A stretch of 64,000 bases of DNA, taken from contig NZ_CP075184.1 of the NCBI RefSeq assembly GCF_020510705.1, positions 1,116,001 through 1,180,000 on the forward strand, in the 5' to 3' direction. This document shows positions 1 through 7,401 of this stretch, one piece after another (the stretch's first letter is position 1; each line of letters begins with the position of its first letter). The translations under genes were made by a program, and so were the position numbers. The notes beneath the pieces were generated by a model. It searched no databases, was not told the origin of the DNA, and saw nothing but the letters and a program-made list of their open reading frames with translations. This stretch comes from Acidovorax radicis (GTDB lineage: Bacteria; Pseudomonadota; Gammaproteobacteria; Burkholderiales; Burkholderiaceae_C).

Positions 1-72
1 GCATCGCATCTGTCCAACCTGGAAGCCCCGGCAGCGTTCGACGCCGCGCTGGCGGCCTTTCTGGCGCGGTGA
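1..72 (+). CDS. C-terminal end of an alpha/beta hydrolase, 3-oxoadipate enol-lactonase (PcaD)-like (partial)
   Basis: Only the last 23 codons and the stop are in the window. The residues ASHLSNLEAPAAFDAALAAF followed by LAR resemble the C-terminus of PcaD-type alpha/beta hydrolases, where the histidine of the 'aHLSNLEqP' motif is the catalytic His. It lies 30 bp upstream of the cyclase gene on the same strand and is probably the upstream member of the same catabolic operon. The family call rests on this short tail alone, so another alpha/beta hydrolase is possible. Confidence 0.6.
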   Translation, partial: ASHLSNLEAPAAFDAALAAFLAR

Positions 73-102
73 ACGCCGTTTACCGCGTGCGAGACACTGC
101 GT

Positions 103-1170
103 ATGGATCAACAACCCATCAACCCCCGCTGGCAACGCCGGCCTGAAGGTTCCAACTGGGGCGACTTCGGTCCCAACGACCAGTTGGGGCGCCTGAATCT
201 GCTCACGCCCGAGAAGGTGCGCCAGGGCGTGGCCGAAGTGCAGGAAGGCCTGGCCTTCTCGCTGAGCCTGCCGCTGGATTACCCGGGCGGCAACGCCCTC
301 AACCCCAACCGCCAACCGCCCGTGCTGCGCCCGTTGTTGCGCAAGGGGCTGGTCAATTTCAACTGCCTGCTGGGCGATCTGGATCCGGGCCGCACCGACG
401 TGCTGTCGGACGACCTGGCCATCCTGCACCTGCAGTACTCCACGCATTGGGATGGCCTGGCGCATGCGGGCTCGATGTTCGACGCCAATGGCGACGGCCT
501 GCCCGAGGCGCTTTACTACAACGGCTATGCCGCTGGCCGCGACGTTGTGGGCTCGAGCGACGTGCGGGATGCGGGCGTGCCCGCCGCACCCGGCGCCGCC
601 ACCAGCACCTCGGCCGCGCATGCGCTCGGCATCGAGGGCATGGCGCGCACGGGCGTGCAGGGCCGTGGCGTGATGGTCGACCTGCGTGCCCACCTGGGCG
701 ACTCGCGCACGCTGGTGGGCTACGACACGCTGATGCGTGTGCTGGACGCCGACCACGTGGCGGTGGAGCCCGGCGACATCGTTTGCCTGCACACGGGCTT
801 TGCCGAGGTCGTGCTGGGCATGCACAAGCACCCCGACCCCGCCACACTCGCCAGCAGTTGCGCGGTGCTGGATGGCCGTGACGACAAGCTGCTGCAGTGG
901 ATTACCGACAGCCAGCTGGCCGCCATCGCCGCTGACAACTATGCCGTGGAGGCGCACCCCGCCCGCCCGGGTGCCGATTGCTGTGCGGCGCTGCCGTTGC
1001 ACGAGCACTGCCTGTTCAAGCTGGGTGTGCACCTGGGTGAGCTGTGGCACCTGACGCCGCTGGCCGCATGGCTGCGCGTCCGCGGCCGCTACCGATTCCT
1101 TCTGACGGCACCGCCGTTGAATTTACCCGGGGCCATCGCCTCGCCCGTGACGCCCGTCGCCACCGTCTGA
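103..1170 (+). CDS. cyclase family protein (kynurenine formamidase-like metal-dependent hydrolase)
   Basis: This 355-residue protein belongs to the cyclase/KynB superfamily (PF04199), cytosolic metal-dependent amidohydrolases or lactonases. The metal-binding signature appears as STHWDGLAH at residues 113-121, matching the family's T-H-x-D-x-x-x-H pattern. A second His/Cys-rich segment near residues 285-320 (EAHPARPG, CCAALPLHEH) fits the rest of the active site. It is longer than KynB (about 210 aa) and matches the longer 'cyclase family' clade, whose substrates are mostly unknown. It follows the hydrolase tail and precedes a YciI-like gene, suggesting ring or lactone opening in a catabolic route. 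The exact substrate cannot be read from sequence. Confidence 0.85.
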   Translation: MDQQPINPRWQRRPEGSNWGDFGPNDQLGRLNLLTPEKVRQGVAEVQEGLAFSLSLPLDYPGGNALNPNRQPPVLRPLLRKGLVNFNCLLGDLDPGRTDVLSDDLAILHLQYSTHWDGLAHAGSMFDANGDGLPEALYYNGYAAGRDVVGSSDVRDAGVPAAPGAATSTSAAHALGIEGMARTGVQGRGVMVDLRAHLGDSRTLVGYDTLMRVLDADHVAVEPGDIVCLHTGFAEVVLGMHKHPDPATLASSCAVLDGRDDKLLQWITDSQLAAIAADNYAVEAHPARPGADCCAALPLHEHCLFKLGVHLGELWHLTPLAAWLRVRGRYRFLLTAPPLNLPGAIASPVTPVATV

Positions 1171-1181
1171 GCGTCACCCCG

Positions 1182-1207
1182 TTGCGGGCAGTGCGCACTG
1201 CCCGCAA
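1182..1207. other. perfect 26-bp palindrome between two operon genes
   Basis: The arms TTGCGGGCAGTGC (1182-1194) and GCACTGCCCGCAA (1195-1207) are perfectly complementary with no spacer. It starts 11 bp after the cyclase stop codon. No T-run follows, so it is not a standard intrinsic terminator. An operator, an mRNA-stabilising hairpin or an RNase processing site between operon genes is possible. Confidence 0.7.
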
Positions 1208-1272
1208 GCCCCCATCACAGCCGTATGACCGGCGTTGCAATGTGCCGGACTACCGTGCACCAGGAGACTGTT

Positions 1273-1569
1273 GTGCCTTTCATCATCGAAACCTTCGACA
1301 AACCCGAACACCAAGCCGTGCGCAAGGCTGCCCGCGCTGCGCATCTGGAATTCCTGGACCAGAACAAAACCCTGCTGCTGGCATGCGGCGCCAAGCTGGC
1401 CGACGACGGCACGGACCTGGGCGGTGGCCTCTATGTGGTGGCGCTGGAGACGCGCGAAGAAGCCCAGTGCTTCATCGAGTCAGACCCTTTTCACGCCGCA
1501 GGCCTGTTCGAGCGCGTGACGCTCACGCGTTGGCGCAAGGCCTATGTCGCAGGCCAGTGTTTCCTCTGA
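1273..1569 (+). CDS. YciI family protein
   Basis: This is a 98-residue protein of the YciI-like dimeric alpha+beta barrel fold (MPFIIETFDK start, then AARAAHLEFLDQNK). YciI proteins are small cytosolic proteins, some acting as dehalogenases or isomerases in aromatic degradation; the histidine and downstream acidic residues (H and D in HLEFLD) are typical. The GTG at 1273 is chosen as start because AGGAG lies 6 nt upstream, whereas upstream in-frame ATGs would add residues not seen in the family. It sits between the cyclase and an SDR in a catabolic operon and could act on an intermediate of that pathway (inference). Confidence 0.8.
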   Translation: MPFIIETFDKPEHQAVRKAARAAHLEFLDQNKTLLLACGAKLADDGTDLGGGLYVVALETREEAQCFIESDPFHAAGLFERVTLTRWRKAYVAGQCFL

Positions 1570-1638
1570 TCCGTGTGTGCTCTGACGGATCTGACGGAGC
1601 GCTGCATCCCCCCAAAAATTTCCCTGGAGTGACCTTCC

Positions 1639-2364
1639 ATGACCACCATTTCTTCGCGTGAGCGCGTTCTCATCACAGGCGGCGGTGCCGGCATCGGCGC
1701 CGCCACGGCCGAGCGCTGCCGCGCCGACGGCTACGAGCCCGTCATCATCGACCGTGTGGTGGGCCACGTGCCCGGCGGCATCCAGGCCGACCTGTCCAGC
1801 ACTGCCGACACCGCACGCGCATTGCAGCAGGCGCTGGCGGGCGGGCCCATCACGCGCCTCGTGAACAACGTGGGCATCGTGGTGCCCGCCGAAGCGGCCG
1901 ACCAGACGCTCGAGCAGTTCGATCTGGCGGTCGCCTTGAACCTGCGCTGCGCGCTGCAGTGCATGCAGGCGCTGCTGCCGGGCATGCAGGCTGCGGGCTT
2001 CGGGCGCATCGTGAACATGTCCTCGCGCGCGGCGCTGGGCAAGGAGTTGCGCACTGCGTATTCGGCCACCAAGGCGGGCCTGATCGGTATGACGCGCGTG
2101 TGGGCGCTGGAGCTGGGCCGCCACGGCGTCACGGCCAACGCCATCGGCCCCGGCCCCATCCGCACCGAGCTGTTCGACCGCGCCAATCCACCGGATGCGC
2201 CGCGCACGAAAGCCATCATCGAATCAGTGCCCGTCAAGCGCGTGGGCACGCCCGACGACGTGGCGCACGCCGTGTCGTATCTGCTCGATGCCCGCAGCGG
2301 CTTCGTGACCGGCCAGGTGCTCTACGTCTGCGGCGGCATGACCGTGGGCGTGGCGGGGGTATGA
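1639..2364 (+). CDS. SDR family NAD(P)-dependent oxidoreductase
   Basis: This 241-residue classical short-chain dehydrogenase shows the cofactor motif TGGGAGIG (13-20), NNVG (76-79), the catalytic serine region NMSS (126-129) and the catalytic pair in YSATK (Tyr141, Lys145), followed by the usual PGPIRTE motif. It resembles FabG-type alcohol/ketone oxidoreductases. Its place between the YciI gene and a fatty-acid transporter gene points to oxidation of a hydroxylated intermediate or reduction of a keto intermediate. GGAG (1625-1628) lies upstream of the ATG at 1639, which supports the start. Confidence 0.9.
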   Translation: MTTISSRERVLITGGGAGIGAATAERCRADGYEPVIIDRVVGHVPGGIQADLSSTADTARALQQALAGGPITRLVNNVGIVVPAEAADQTLEQFDLAVALNLRCALQCMQALLPGMQAAGFGRIVNMSSRAALGKELRTAYSATKAGLIGMTRVWALELGRHGVTANAIGPGPIRTELFDRANPPDAPRTKAIIESVPVKRVGTPDDVAHAVSYLLDARSGFVTGQVLYVCGGMTVGVAGV

Positions 2365-2376
2365 CGACAACCCCCT

Positions 2377-2458
2377 GTGGCGCTGCGCGCCGCTGGCATG
2401 GCCTGCTTTGCGGCCACCAGACGGCTGACGCGCAGCCGACCGGCATGCGCAGCGCCAC
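2377..2458. other. long-range inverted repeat in the SDR-atoE gap
   Basis: GTGGCGCTGCGC (2377-2388) is perfectly complementary to GCGCAGCGCCAC (2447-2458), with 58 bp between, giving a 12-bp stem just after the SDR stop. The loop holds a smaller GGCTG/CAGCC hairpin. No T-run follows on the + strand. It could stabilise the upstream mRNA, attenuate transcription, or be incidental in high-GC DNA. Confidence 0.45.
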
Positions 2459-2513
2459 GAATCACTGATCACCTTTCGTTCCCAACAACACAACACACCA
2501 AGAGACAACTTCC

Positions 2514-3848
2514 ATGTCGAAAATCACCGCCTTCTTTACCGAACTGATGCGGCGCTACCTGCCCGATCCGTTTGTTTTTGCGATCATGCTCACGCTGCTG
2601 ACCATGGCGCTCGCTTTCGGTGTCGAAAACCGCCCCATCAATGATGTGGTGCAGGACTGGGGCAAGGGCTTTTGGAGCCTGCTGGCATTCACCACGCAGA
2701 TGGCCGTGATTCTGGTGATGGGCTACGTGCTGGCCGCCGCGCCCATCGTGGACCGCTTTCTCGACCGCATCGCATCGCATGTGCACACGCCGCGCCAGGC
2801 CATCATCGTGGCCACCATCGTGGGCTGCGTGGGCAGCTACCTCAACTGGGGTTTTGGCCTGGTGATCGGGGGCATCATGGCGCGCAAACTCGCGCTCAAG
2901 GTCAAGGGCGTGCACTACCCGCTGATCATCGCTGCGGCGTACACGGGCTTCACCATGTATAGCCTGGGTTTTTCGGCCACCATCCCCGTGCTCATCTCCA
3001 CCAAAGGCCATGCCTTTGAAGGCACGATGGGGTTGATCCCGCTCACGCAGACCATCTTCTCCGCGCCCATTTTGCTGACCAGCCTGGCCGTGTTGATCGC
3101 GTTGCCGCTGCTCAACGCCACCATGCACCCCAAGAAAGGCGAGCCCGTCGTGGAGCTGGACCCGGCCACCGTGGCCGACGCCAAGCCCGCCAGTGCCGAG
3201 CAGTTGCTGGGCGATGAGAAGACGCTGGCCTATCGCCTGAACAACAGCCGCCTGCTGAGCCTGCTGATCGGCCTGTGCGGCATGGCGTATGTGGCCATGC
3301 ATTTCATCAAGGGCGGCAACCTCGACCTGAACATGATCAATTTCTTCATCCTGTTTCTCGGGGTGCTGCTGCTGGGCACGCCGATGAAGTATGTGGAGAA
3401 GGTCAACGAAGGCGTGAAGACCATTGGCGGGATCGTTCTGCAGTTCCCGTTCTATGCCGGCATCATGGCCATCATGCATGGCTCGGGGCTGGTGGAGTCC
3501 ATTGCGCATGTGTTCGTGAGCGTCTCCACGGCAGACACGCTGCCGCTGTGGGGCCTCGTCAGCTCGTTCGTCATCAACTTCTTTGCGCCCTCGGGCGGCG
3601 GCCACTGGGTGCTGCAGGGTCCGTTCATGATCAACGCGGCCACCACGCTGGGCGCTTCGCAGGCGCAAACGGCCATGTCCGTGATGCTGGGCAACGGCTG
3701 GAACGATCTGGTGCAGCCGTTCTGGATCTTGCCGGCCCTCGCGCTGTCCAAACTCAAGCTCAAGGACATCATGGGCTACACGGTGGTTTCCATGCTGCTG
3801 GTGGGTGCCATCTATGCGACCACGATGCTGGTCTGGCCGCATCTCTGA
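2514..3848 (+). CDS. short-chain fatty acid transporter, AtoE family
   Basis: This is a 444-residue polytopic inner-membrane protein matching the AtoE short-chain fatty acid transporter family. The start MSKITAFFTELMRRYLPDPF is typical, many hydrophobic segments of about 20 residues follow, and the late SGGGHWVLQGPF motif is strongly conserved in AtoE. It probably brings in a C4-type or related small carboxylate. Its place in this cluster suggests that the pathway's substrate is a short acid. The ATG is preceded by an AAGAGA sequence at a suitable distance. Confidence 0.9.
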   Translation: MSKITAFFTELMRRYLPDPFVFAIMLTLLTMALAFGVENRPINDVVQDWGKGFWSLLAFTTQMAVILVMGYVLAAAPIVDRFLDRIASHVHTPRQAIIVATIVGCVGSYLNWGFGLVIGGIMARKLALKVKGVHYPLIIAAAYTGFTMYSLGFSATIPVLISTKGHAFEGTMGLIPLTQTIFSAPILLTSLAVLIALPLLNATMHPKKGEPVVELDPATVADAKPASAEQLLGDEKTLAYRLNNSRLLSLLIGLCGMAYVAMHFIKGGNLDLNMINFFILFLGVLLLGTPMKYVEKVNEGVKTIGGIVLQFPFYAGIMAIMHGSGLVESIAHVFVSVSTADTLPLWGLVSSFVINFFAPSGGGHWVLQGPFMINAATTLGASQAQTAMSVMLGNGWNDLVQPFWILPALALSKLKLKDIMGYTVVSMLLVGAIYATTMLVWPHL

Positions 3849-3905
3849 GCGCGCAGCGCCTTTCTTTCTTCCTTTCTTTTTCCATCCGTTTTCAAGGAGA
3901 AGCCC

Positions 3906-4190
3906 ATGCTGTTCATGGCTGAAATGATCGTGCAGATCCCGTCCACGCTGGCGCCCGAAGTGGCCGACGAGATCAAGCGCAAAGAGAAAGCGTATTCGCA
4001 GCAATTGCAGCGCGACGGCAAGTGGCGCCACCTGTGGCGCGTCGTGGGTGAATACGCCAACGTGAGCATCTTTGACGTGGCCAGCAACGACGAGCTGCAC
4101 ACCATCCTCAGCGGCTTGCCGCTGTTTCCCTACATGCAGATCAAGGTGACGCCGCTGGCCAACCACCCTTCGTCGATCGTGCAGGAATAA
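3906..4190 (+). CDS. catC: muconolactone delta-isomerase-like protein
   Basis: This 94-residue protein closely matches muconolactone isomerases (about 96 aa), which move the double bond of (+)-muconolactone to give 3-oxoadipate enol-lactone. Characteristic pieces are EKAYSQQLQRDGKWRHLWR, YANVSIFDV and LPLFPYMQIKVTPLANHPSS. The start ATG at 3906 has AAGGAG 6 nt upstream. No catA or catB is in view, but the tail at the left edge resembles the next enzyme, enol-lactonase. It may therefore serve a branch of the beta-ketoadipate pathway or a related lactone pathway; a paralogue with another substrate is possible. Confidence 0.8.
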   Translation: MLFMAEMIVQIPSTLAPEVADEIKRKEKAYSQQLQRDGKWRHLWRVVGEYANVSIFDVASNDELHTILSGLPLFPYMQIKVTPLANHPSSIVQE

Positions 4191-4327
4191 ATCAGCGGCC
4201 ACCAAAGCGCTTCTGGCGCCATGGCTGCGTCTTTTCGCAGCATGACGCCGCAGCGGCCCGTTGCACGGCAGCCCCGCGCAGCATCGCATCGCCATCCTTT
4301 TCACCTACCCGCCATCGAGGAGACAAC

Positions 4328-5326
4328 ATGAATCCGATCCACATTCCGTCCAAGCGCCGCACATTGCTGGCCGCGTTGGCCACTGCTGCCATAGGCGCCG
4401 TTCCTGCCAGTGCCTTTGCGCAGGCGGGCTACCCCACCAAGCCCGTCACCATCGTCGTGCCGTTCGCAGCTGGCGGCACCACCGACATCCTGGCGCGCAT
4501 CATCGGCCAGGCACTGACCACCGAGCTGGGCCAGTCCGTCATCGTGGACAACCGCGCGGGTGCGGGCGGCAATATTGGCGGCACCGTGGTGGCCAAGGCC
4601 CCGGCGGATGGCTACACGCTCTTCATGGGCACGGTGGGCACGCACGCCATCAATGCCAGCCTGTACAAGAAGATGCCGTTCGACCCCATCAAGGACTTTG
4701 CACCGCTCACGCGCGTGGCCAATGTGCCCAACCTGCTCGTGGCCAACCCGGCGCAGCCCTACAAGACGGTGAAGGAACTGATCGCCTACGCCAAGGCCAA
4801 CCCGGGCAAGGTCAACTTCGGCTCGTCGGGTAACGGCAGTTCCATCCACCTGTCTGGCGAGCTGTTCAAGAGCCTGGCCAAGGTGGACATGGTGCACGTG
4901 CCCTACAAGGGCAGCGCACCAGCGGTGACCGACCTGCTGGGCAACCAGATCGGCATCATGTTCGACAACATGCCCTCGGCCATCCAGCATGTGCGCAGCG
5001 GCAAGCTGGTGCCCATTGCGGTGACCACCGCCAAGCGCTCGCCCGAGCTGCCCAACGTGCCGACCATCGCTGAAGCCGGTGTACCCGGCTACGAAGCCAC
5101 CTCGTGGTTTGGCATGTTCGCGCCCGCGGGCACGCCTGCGCCGGTGCTGGCCAAGCTCAACACTGCGCTGGTCAAGGTGCTGAACCAGGCCGAGGTGAAG
5201 AAGAAGATCAACGAGCAAGGCGCCGAGACCTACAGCGAAACGCCCGAGCAGTTTGCCGCCTTCATCCGGGCCGAATCCATCAAGTGGGGCAAGGTCGTCA
5301 AGGAGTCGGGTGCTAGCCTGGACTAA
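4328..5326 (+). CDS. Bug-family tripartite tricarboxylate transporter substrate-binding protein
   Basis: A 332-residue periplasmic receptor of the Bug/TctC family, very numerous in Burkholderiales. It has a signal peptide with a basic start (SKRR), a hydrophobic core and likely cleavage after AFA near residue 31. Mature-protein hallmarks are YPTKPVTIVVPFAAGG, GQSVIVDNRAGAGGNIG and HVPYKGSAPAVTDLLG. These proteins bind carboxylates for a TctAB permease, but no tctA or tctB is nearby, so it may use a permease elsewhere or act as a sensor. It ends the catabolic cluster and is followed by a hairpin repeat that probably terminates transcription. Confidence 0.9.
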   Translation: MNPIHIPSKRRTLLAALATAAIGAVPASAFAQAGYPTKPVTIVVPFAAGGTTDILARIIGQALTTELGQSVIVDNRAGAGGNIGGTVVAKAPADGYTLFMGTVGTHAINASLYKKMPFDPIKDFAPLTRVANVPNLLVANPAQPYKTVKELIAYAKANPGKVNFGSSGNGSSIHLSGELFKSLAKVDMVHVPYKGSAPAVTDLLGNQIGIMFDNMPSAIQHVRSGKLVPIAVTTAKRSPELPNVPTIAEAGVPGYEATSWFGMFAPAGTPAPVLAKLNTALVKVLNQAEVKKKINEQGAETYSETPEQFAAFIRAESIKWGKVVKESGASLD

Positions 5327-5349
5327 GCGCTGCCGAGATTTGTTGAAGC

Positions 5350-5408
5350 TACCAAATTGATAGCTGCTACCGCTTATTTATAGGGCGGTAGCAGCTATTT
5401 TTGTTTCA
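5350..5408 (+). repeat. palindromic repeat copy 1, acting as a bidirectional terminator
   Basis: This copy of the dispersed repeat forms a near-perfect hairpin. TAGCTGCTACCGC (5361-5373) pairs with GCGGTAGCAGCTA (5385-5397) around an 11-nt loop, followed by TTTTT. On the minus strand the AATT/CAAAT side gives a weaker T-run. It lies between the stops of two convergent genes (5326 and 5426), exactly where a shared terminator is expected. Unlike other copies, its two arms match each other rather than the family consensus GCGCTT/AAGCGC. Confidence 0.85.
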
Positions 5409-5425
5409 CATTCGGGTCGACGAGA

Positions 5426-6028
5426 TCATTGCACCCGGTACACACGCCCCGTCTGCGCGCCTTCCACGCTGCGCTGGTAGGCCAGCGCCACGCGCGCAGC
5501 GGGCACCGGCTCGAACCCCGGAAAGAACGGCCCGTAACTGCCCATCGACTCGGTCAGCACCGTGGGGCTGATGGCGTTGATGCGCAGGCCGCGCGGCAGT
5601 TCGATGGCGGCGGCTGCCACAAAACCTTCGATGGCTGCGTTCACCGCCGTGGCGCTGGCGCCGTTGCGGATGGGCTCGATCGACAGGATGCCCGCCGTCA
5701 GCGTGATGGAGCCGCCATCGTTCAGATACTTCTGGCCGACCAGCGCCAGTTGCACTTGGCCCAGCAGCTTGTCTTGCAGGCCGACGTTGAACTGCTCGGC
5801 CGTCATGTCGGCCAGCGGGCCAAAGTGCAGGTTGCCCGCCGTGCTCACGATGGCATCCACTTTGCCCACGGCCTCGAACAGTTGGGCGACCGTGCCTGGC
5901 TGCGAGAAGTCCGCACGGTGCGTGCCGCTGCTGCGGCCCACGGTGATCACGTCGTGGCGTGCGCCCAGGTTGGCCAGCACGGCCTGGCCGATGGTGCCGC
6001 TGGCGCCGATGAGAAGAATCTTGGACAT
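5426..6028 (-). CDS. short-chain dehydrogenase-like protein lacking the catalytic Tyr-Lys pair
   Basis: A 200-residue SDR-fold protein. The start at 6028 gives MSKILLIGASGTIGQAVLA with the cofactor motif GASGTIG at residues 8-14, and has AAGGAA just upstream. The protein continues with STAGNLHFG and SITLTAGILS. Where the usual YxxxK would be, the sequence reads GASATAVNAAIEGF, with no Tyr or Lys, so the classical reaction mechanism is unlikely. Compact SDR-like proteins of this kind are common and mostly uncharacterised. It is divergent from a LysR gene, the usual arrangement for a regulator and its target. Confidence 0.8.
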   Translation of the reverse strand: MSKILLIGASGTIGQAVLANLGARHDVITVGRSSGTHRADFSQPGTVAQLFEAVGKVDAIVSTAGNLHFGPLADMTAEQFNVGLQDKLLGQVQLALVGQKYLNDGGSITLTAGILSIEPIRNGASATAVNAAIEGFVAAAAIELPRGLRINAISPTVLTESMGSYGPFFPGFEPVPAARVALAYQRSVEGAQTGRVYRVQ

Positions 6029-6160
6029 GGTGTTTTCCTTGGGTGTGAAAAAGGGTTGATGAGGAACTGACAGCCCGATTCTTTTGCTAATCAATCGGTG
6101 CATAAAGTACCTGCAAGTTATGCTTGTACTAACCATTAATTAGGAATTGAGGGAGTTGCC
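6029..6160. promoter_or_regulatory. divergent SDR/lysR control region
   Basis: This AT-rich 132-bp gap separates the minus-strand SDR and the plus-strand LysR gene. An imperfect palindrome GTACCTGCAAG (6107-6117) / CTTGTAC (6123-6129) has CAAG and CTTG cores 5 bp apart and could be a regulator-binding site. GGGAG (6151-6155) is the ribosome binding site for the LysR gene. The assignment is positional inference. Confidence 0.45.
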
Positions 6161-7045
6161 ATGGACAAGCTGCGCAACATGGAAGTCATGGTGGCCGTGG
6201 TGGAGGCGGGCAGCTTTGCCGCCGCCGCGCGCCAGCTGCAGGTATCCGCCGTGATGGTGGGCAAGCACATCCAGCAGCTGGAGACCCACCTGGGCGCGCG
6301 CCTGTTCCAGCGCAGCACGCGCCAGAACAGCCTGACCGAGGTGGGCGCTGCGTTTTACGAAGACAGCAAGCGTGTGCTGGAGCAGGTGCGCTGGGCCGAA
6401 TCCGCCGTGGAGCGCAGCCGCGCCGTGCCCCAGGGCCTGCTGCGGGTGAGTGCGCCTTTCACACTGGGCAACCACGTGATCGCCCCGCTGGTGGCCGACT
6501 TTCTGCAGCGCCACGACCAGGTGCGCGTGGACCTGCAGCTCACCGACAGCGTGGTGGACCTGGCGGGCGAGGGCTTTGACGTGGCGGTGCGCATCGGCAA
6601 AGTGTCTGACGAGGGCCTGGTGGCGCGCCCGCTGCGCCCCTACCGCATGGTGATTGCCGCTGCGCCCGTCTACCTGCAGCGCCACGGGAGGCCCGAGCAT
6701 GCGGCTGACCTGGCCCGCCACCAGTGCCTGAGCCACTCGGTGTGGCAGCGCCGGGTGGAATGGACGCTGCGCGACGGCAAGGAAGAGTTCTTCTGGCCTG
6801 AGAACGCGCGCTTCGTCTGCAACCAGGGCGACGGCCTGCGCCAGGCGGCGCTGCGCGGCCTGGGGCTCATCATGCAGCCCGAGGTGCTCCTGGCCGACGA
6901 CCTGGCCAGCGGTGCGCTGGTGCCCGTGATGCAGTCCTGCCTACCTGCGCCGCGCCCGGTGCATCTGGTGTATGCGCCCGACCGGCGGCAACTGCCCAAG
7001 CTGGCGCGGTTTGTCGAGTTTGTGGTGGGGGCGCTGGGGGAGTAG
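6161..7045 (+). CDS. LysR family transcriptional regulator
   Basis: A 294-residue LysR-type regulator. The N-terminal winged helix-turn-helix spans about residues 1-60 (MDKLRNMEVMVAVVEAGSFA, then a recognition helix ending in LGARLFQRSTRQ). The effector-binding domain follows (GLLRVSAPFTLGNHVIAPLV). It belongs to the CrgA-like subgroup that often controls an adjacent divergent oxidoreductase. The neighbouring divergent SDR-like gene is its likely target. GGGAG lies 5 nt upstream of the ATG. Confidence 0.9.
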   Translation: MDKLRNMEVMVAVVEAGSFAAAARQLQVSAVMVGKHIQQLETHLGARLFQRSTRQNSLTEVGAAFYEDSKRVLEQVRWAESAVERSRAVPQGLLRVSAPFTLGNHVIAPLVADFLQRHDQVRVDLQLTDSVVDLAGEGFDVAVRIGKVSDEGLVARPLRPYRMVIAAAPVYLQRHGRPEHAADLARHQCLSHSVWQRRVEWTLRDGKEEFFWPENARFVCNQGDGLRQAALRGLGLIMQPEVLLADDLASGALVPVMQSCLPAPRPVHLVYAPDRRQLPKLARFVEFVVGALGE

Positions 7046-7081
7046 GCTCGACCGCATGCGCGTGTCGGGTGCCGGACGCTT

Positions 7082-7375
7082 TCAGTGAGAAGCCACGTAC
7101 CATCCCAGCGCAATGGAGAGAGCCACAAGGATGGTCACAAGCCAGCCCCACAGGACTCTATGCCGCGCGCAGCGATGGCAAAAGTCGACTACCTCGGCCG
7201 GGCCCGTCTCCGACATCCGGAGGCGAACGGTCTTCGACCCCCCGCGCAGCGACGCGCCACATTGGTAGCACCTGTACGATGCGTTCCACTTCTCGCTCCT
7301 GTTGCGGCGCCACATTGAGGCCGCGACAAAGACGCAAGCTGCGGCTATCAGAAGCGCGATCGTGAAGTTGTCCAT
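7082..7375 (-). CDS. small two-TM protein with a zinc-ribbon-like loop
   Basis: A 97-residue protein of unknown function. There is an N-terminal hydrophobic helix (about 5-22), a polar middle with two CxxC pairs (C36/C39 and C66/C69) likely to bind zinc, and a C-terminal helix (about 75-94). The ATG at 7375 is preferred over the GTG one codon earlier. It starts 27 bp after the thioesterase gene stop on the same strand and is probably cotranscribed. The layout (TM, zinc knuckle, TM) is clear; the role is not, and I do not recognise the family. Confidence 0.65.
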   Translation of the reverse strand: MDNFTIALLIAAACVFVAASMWRRNRSEKWNASYRCYQCGASLRGGSKTVRLRMSETGPAEVVDFCHRCARHRVLWGWLVTILVALSIALGWYVASH

Positions 7376-7401
7376 CACTCAATTATTGCAAGCCAGGAAG
7401 G

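Noticed and set aside
2469..4304. 611-codon open frame on the minus strand, His-rich product
   Set aside because: It is antisense to the AtoE and CatC-like genes. Long open antisense frames are usual in high-GC DNA, and the product has the His/Arg-rich look of a shadow frame.
4328..5326. Complete tripartite tricarboxylate transporter operon
   Set aside because: Only the Bug receptor is present here and again at 32642-33679; no TctA or TctB genes lie next to either.
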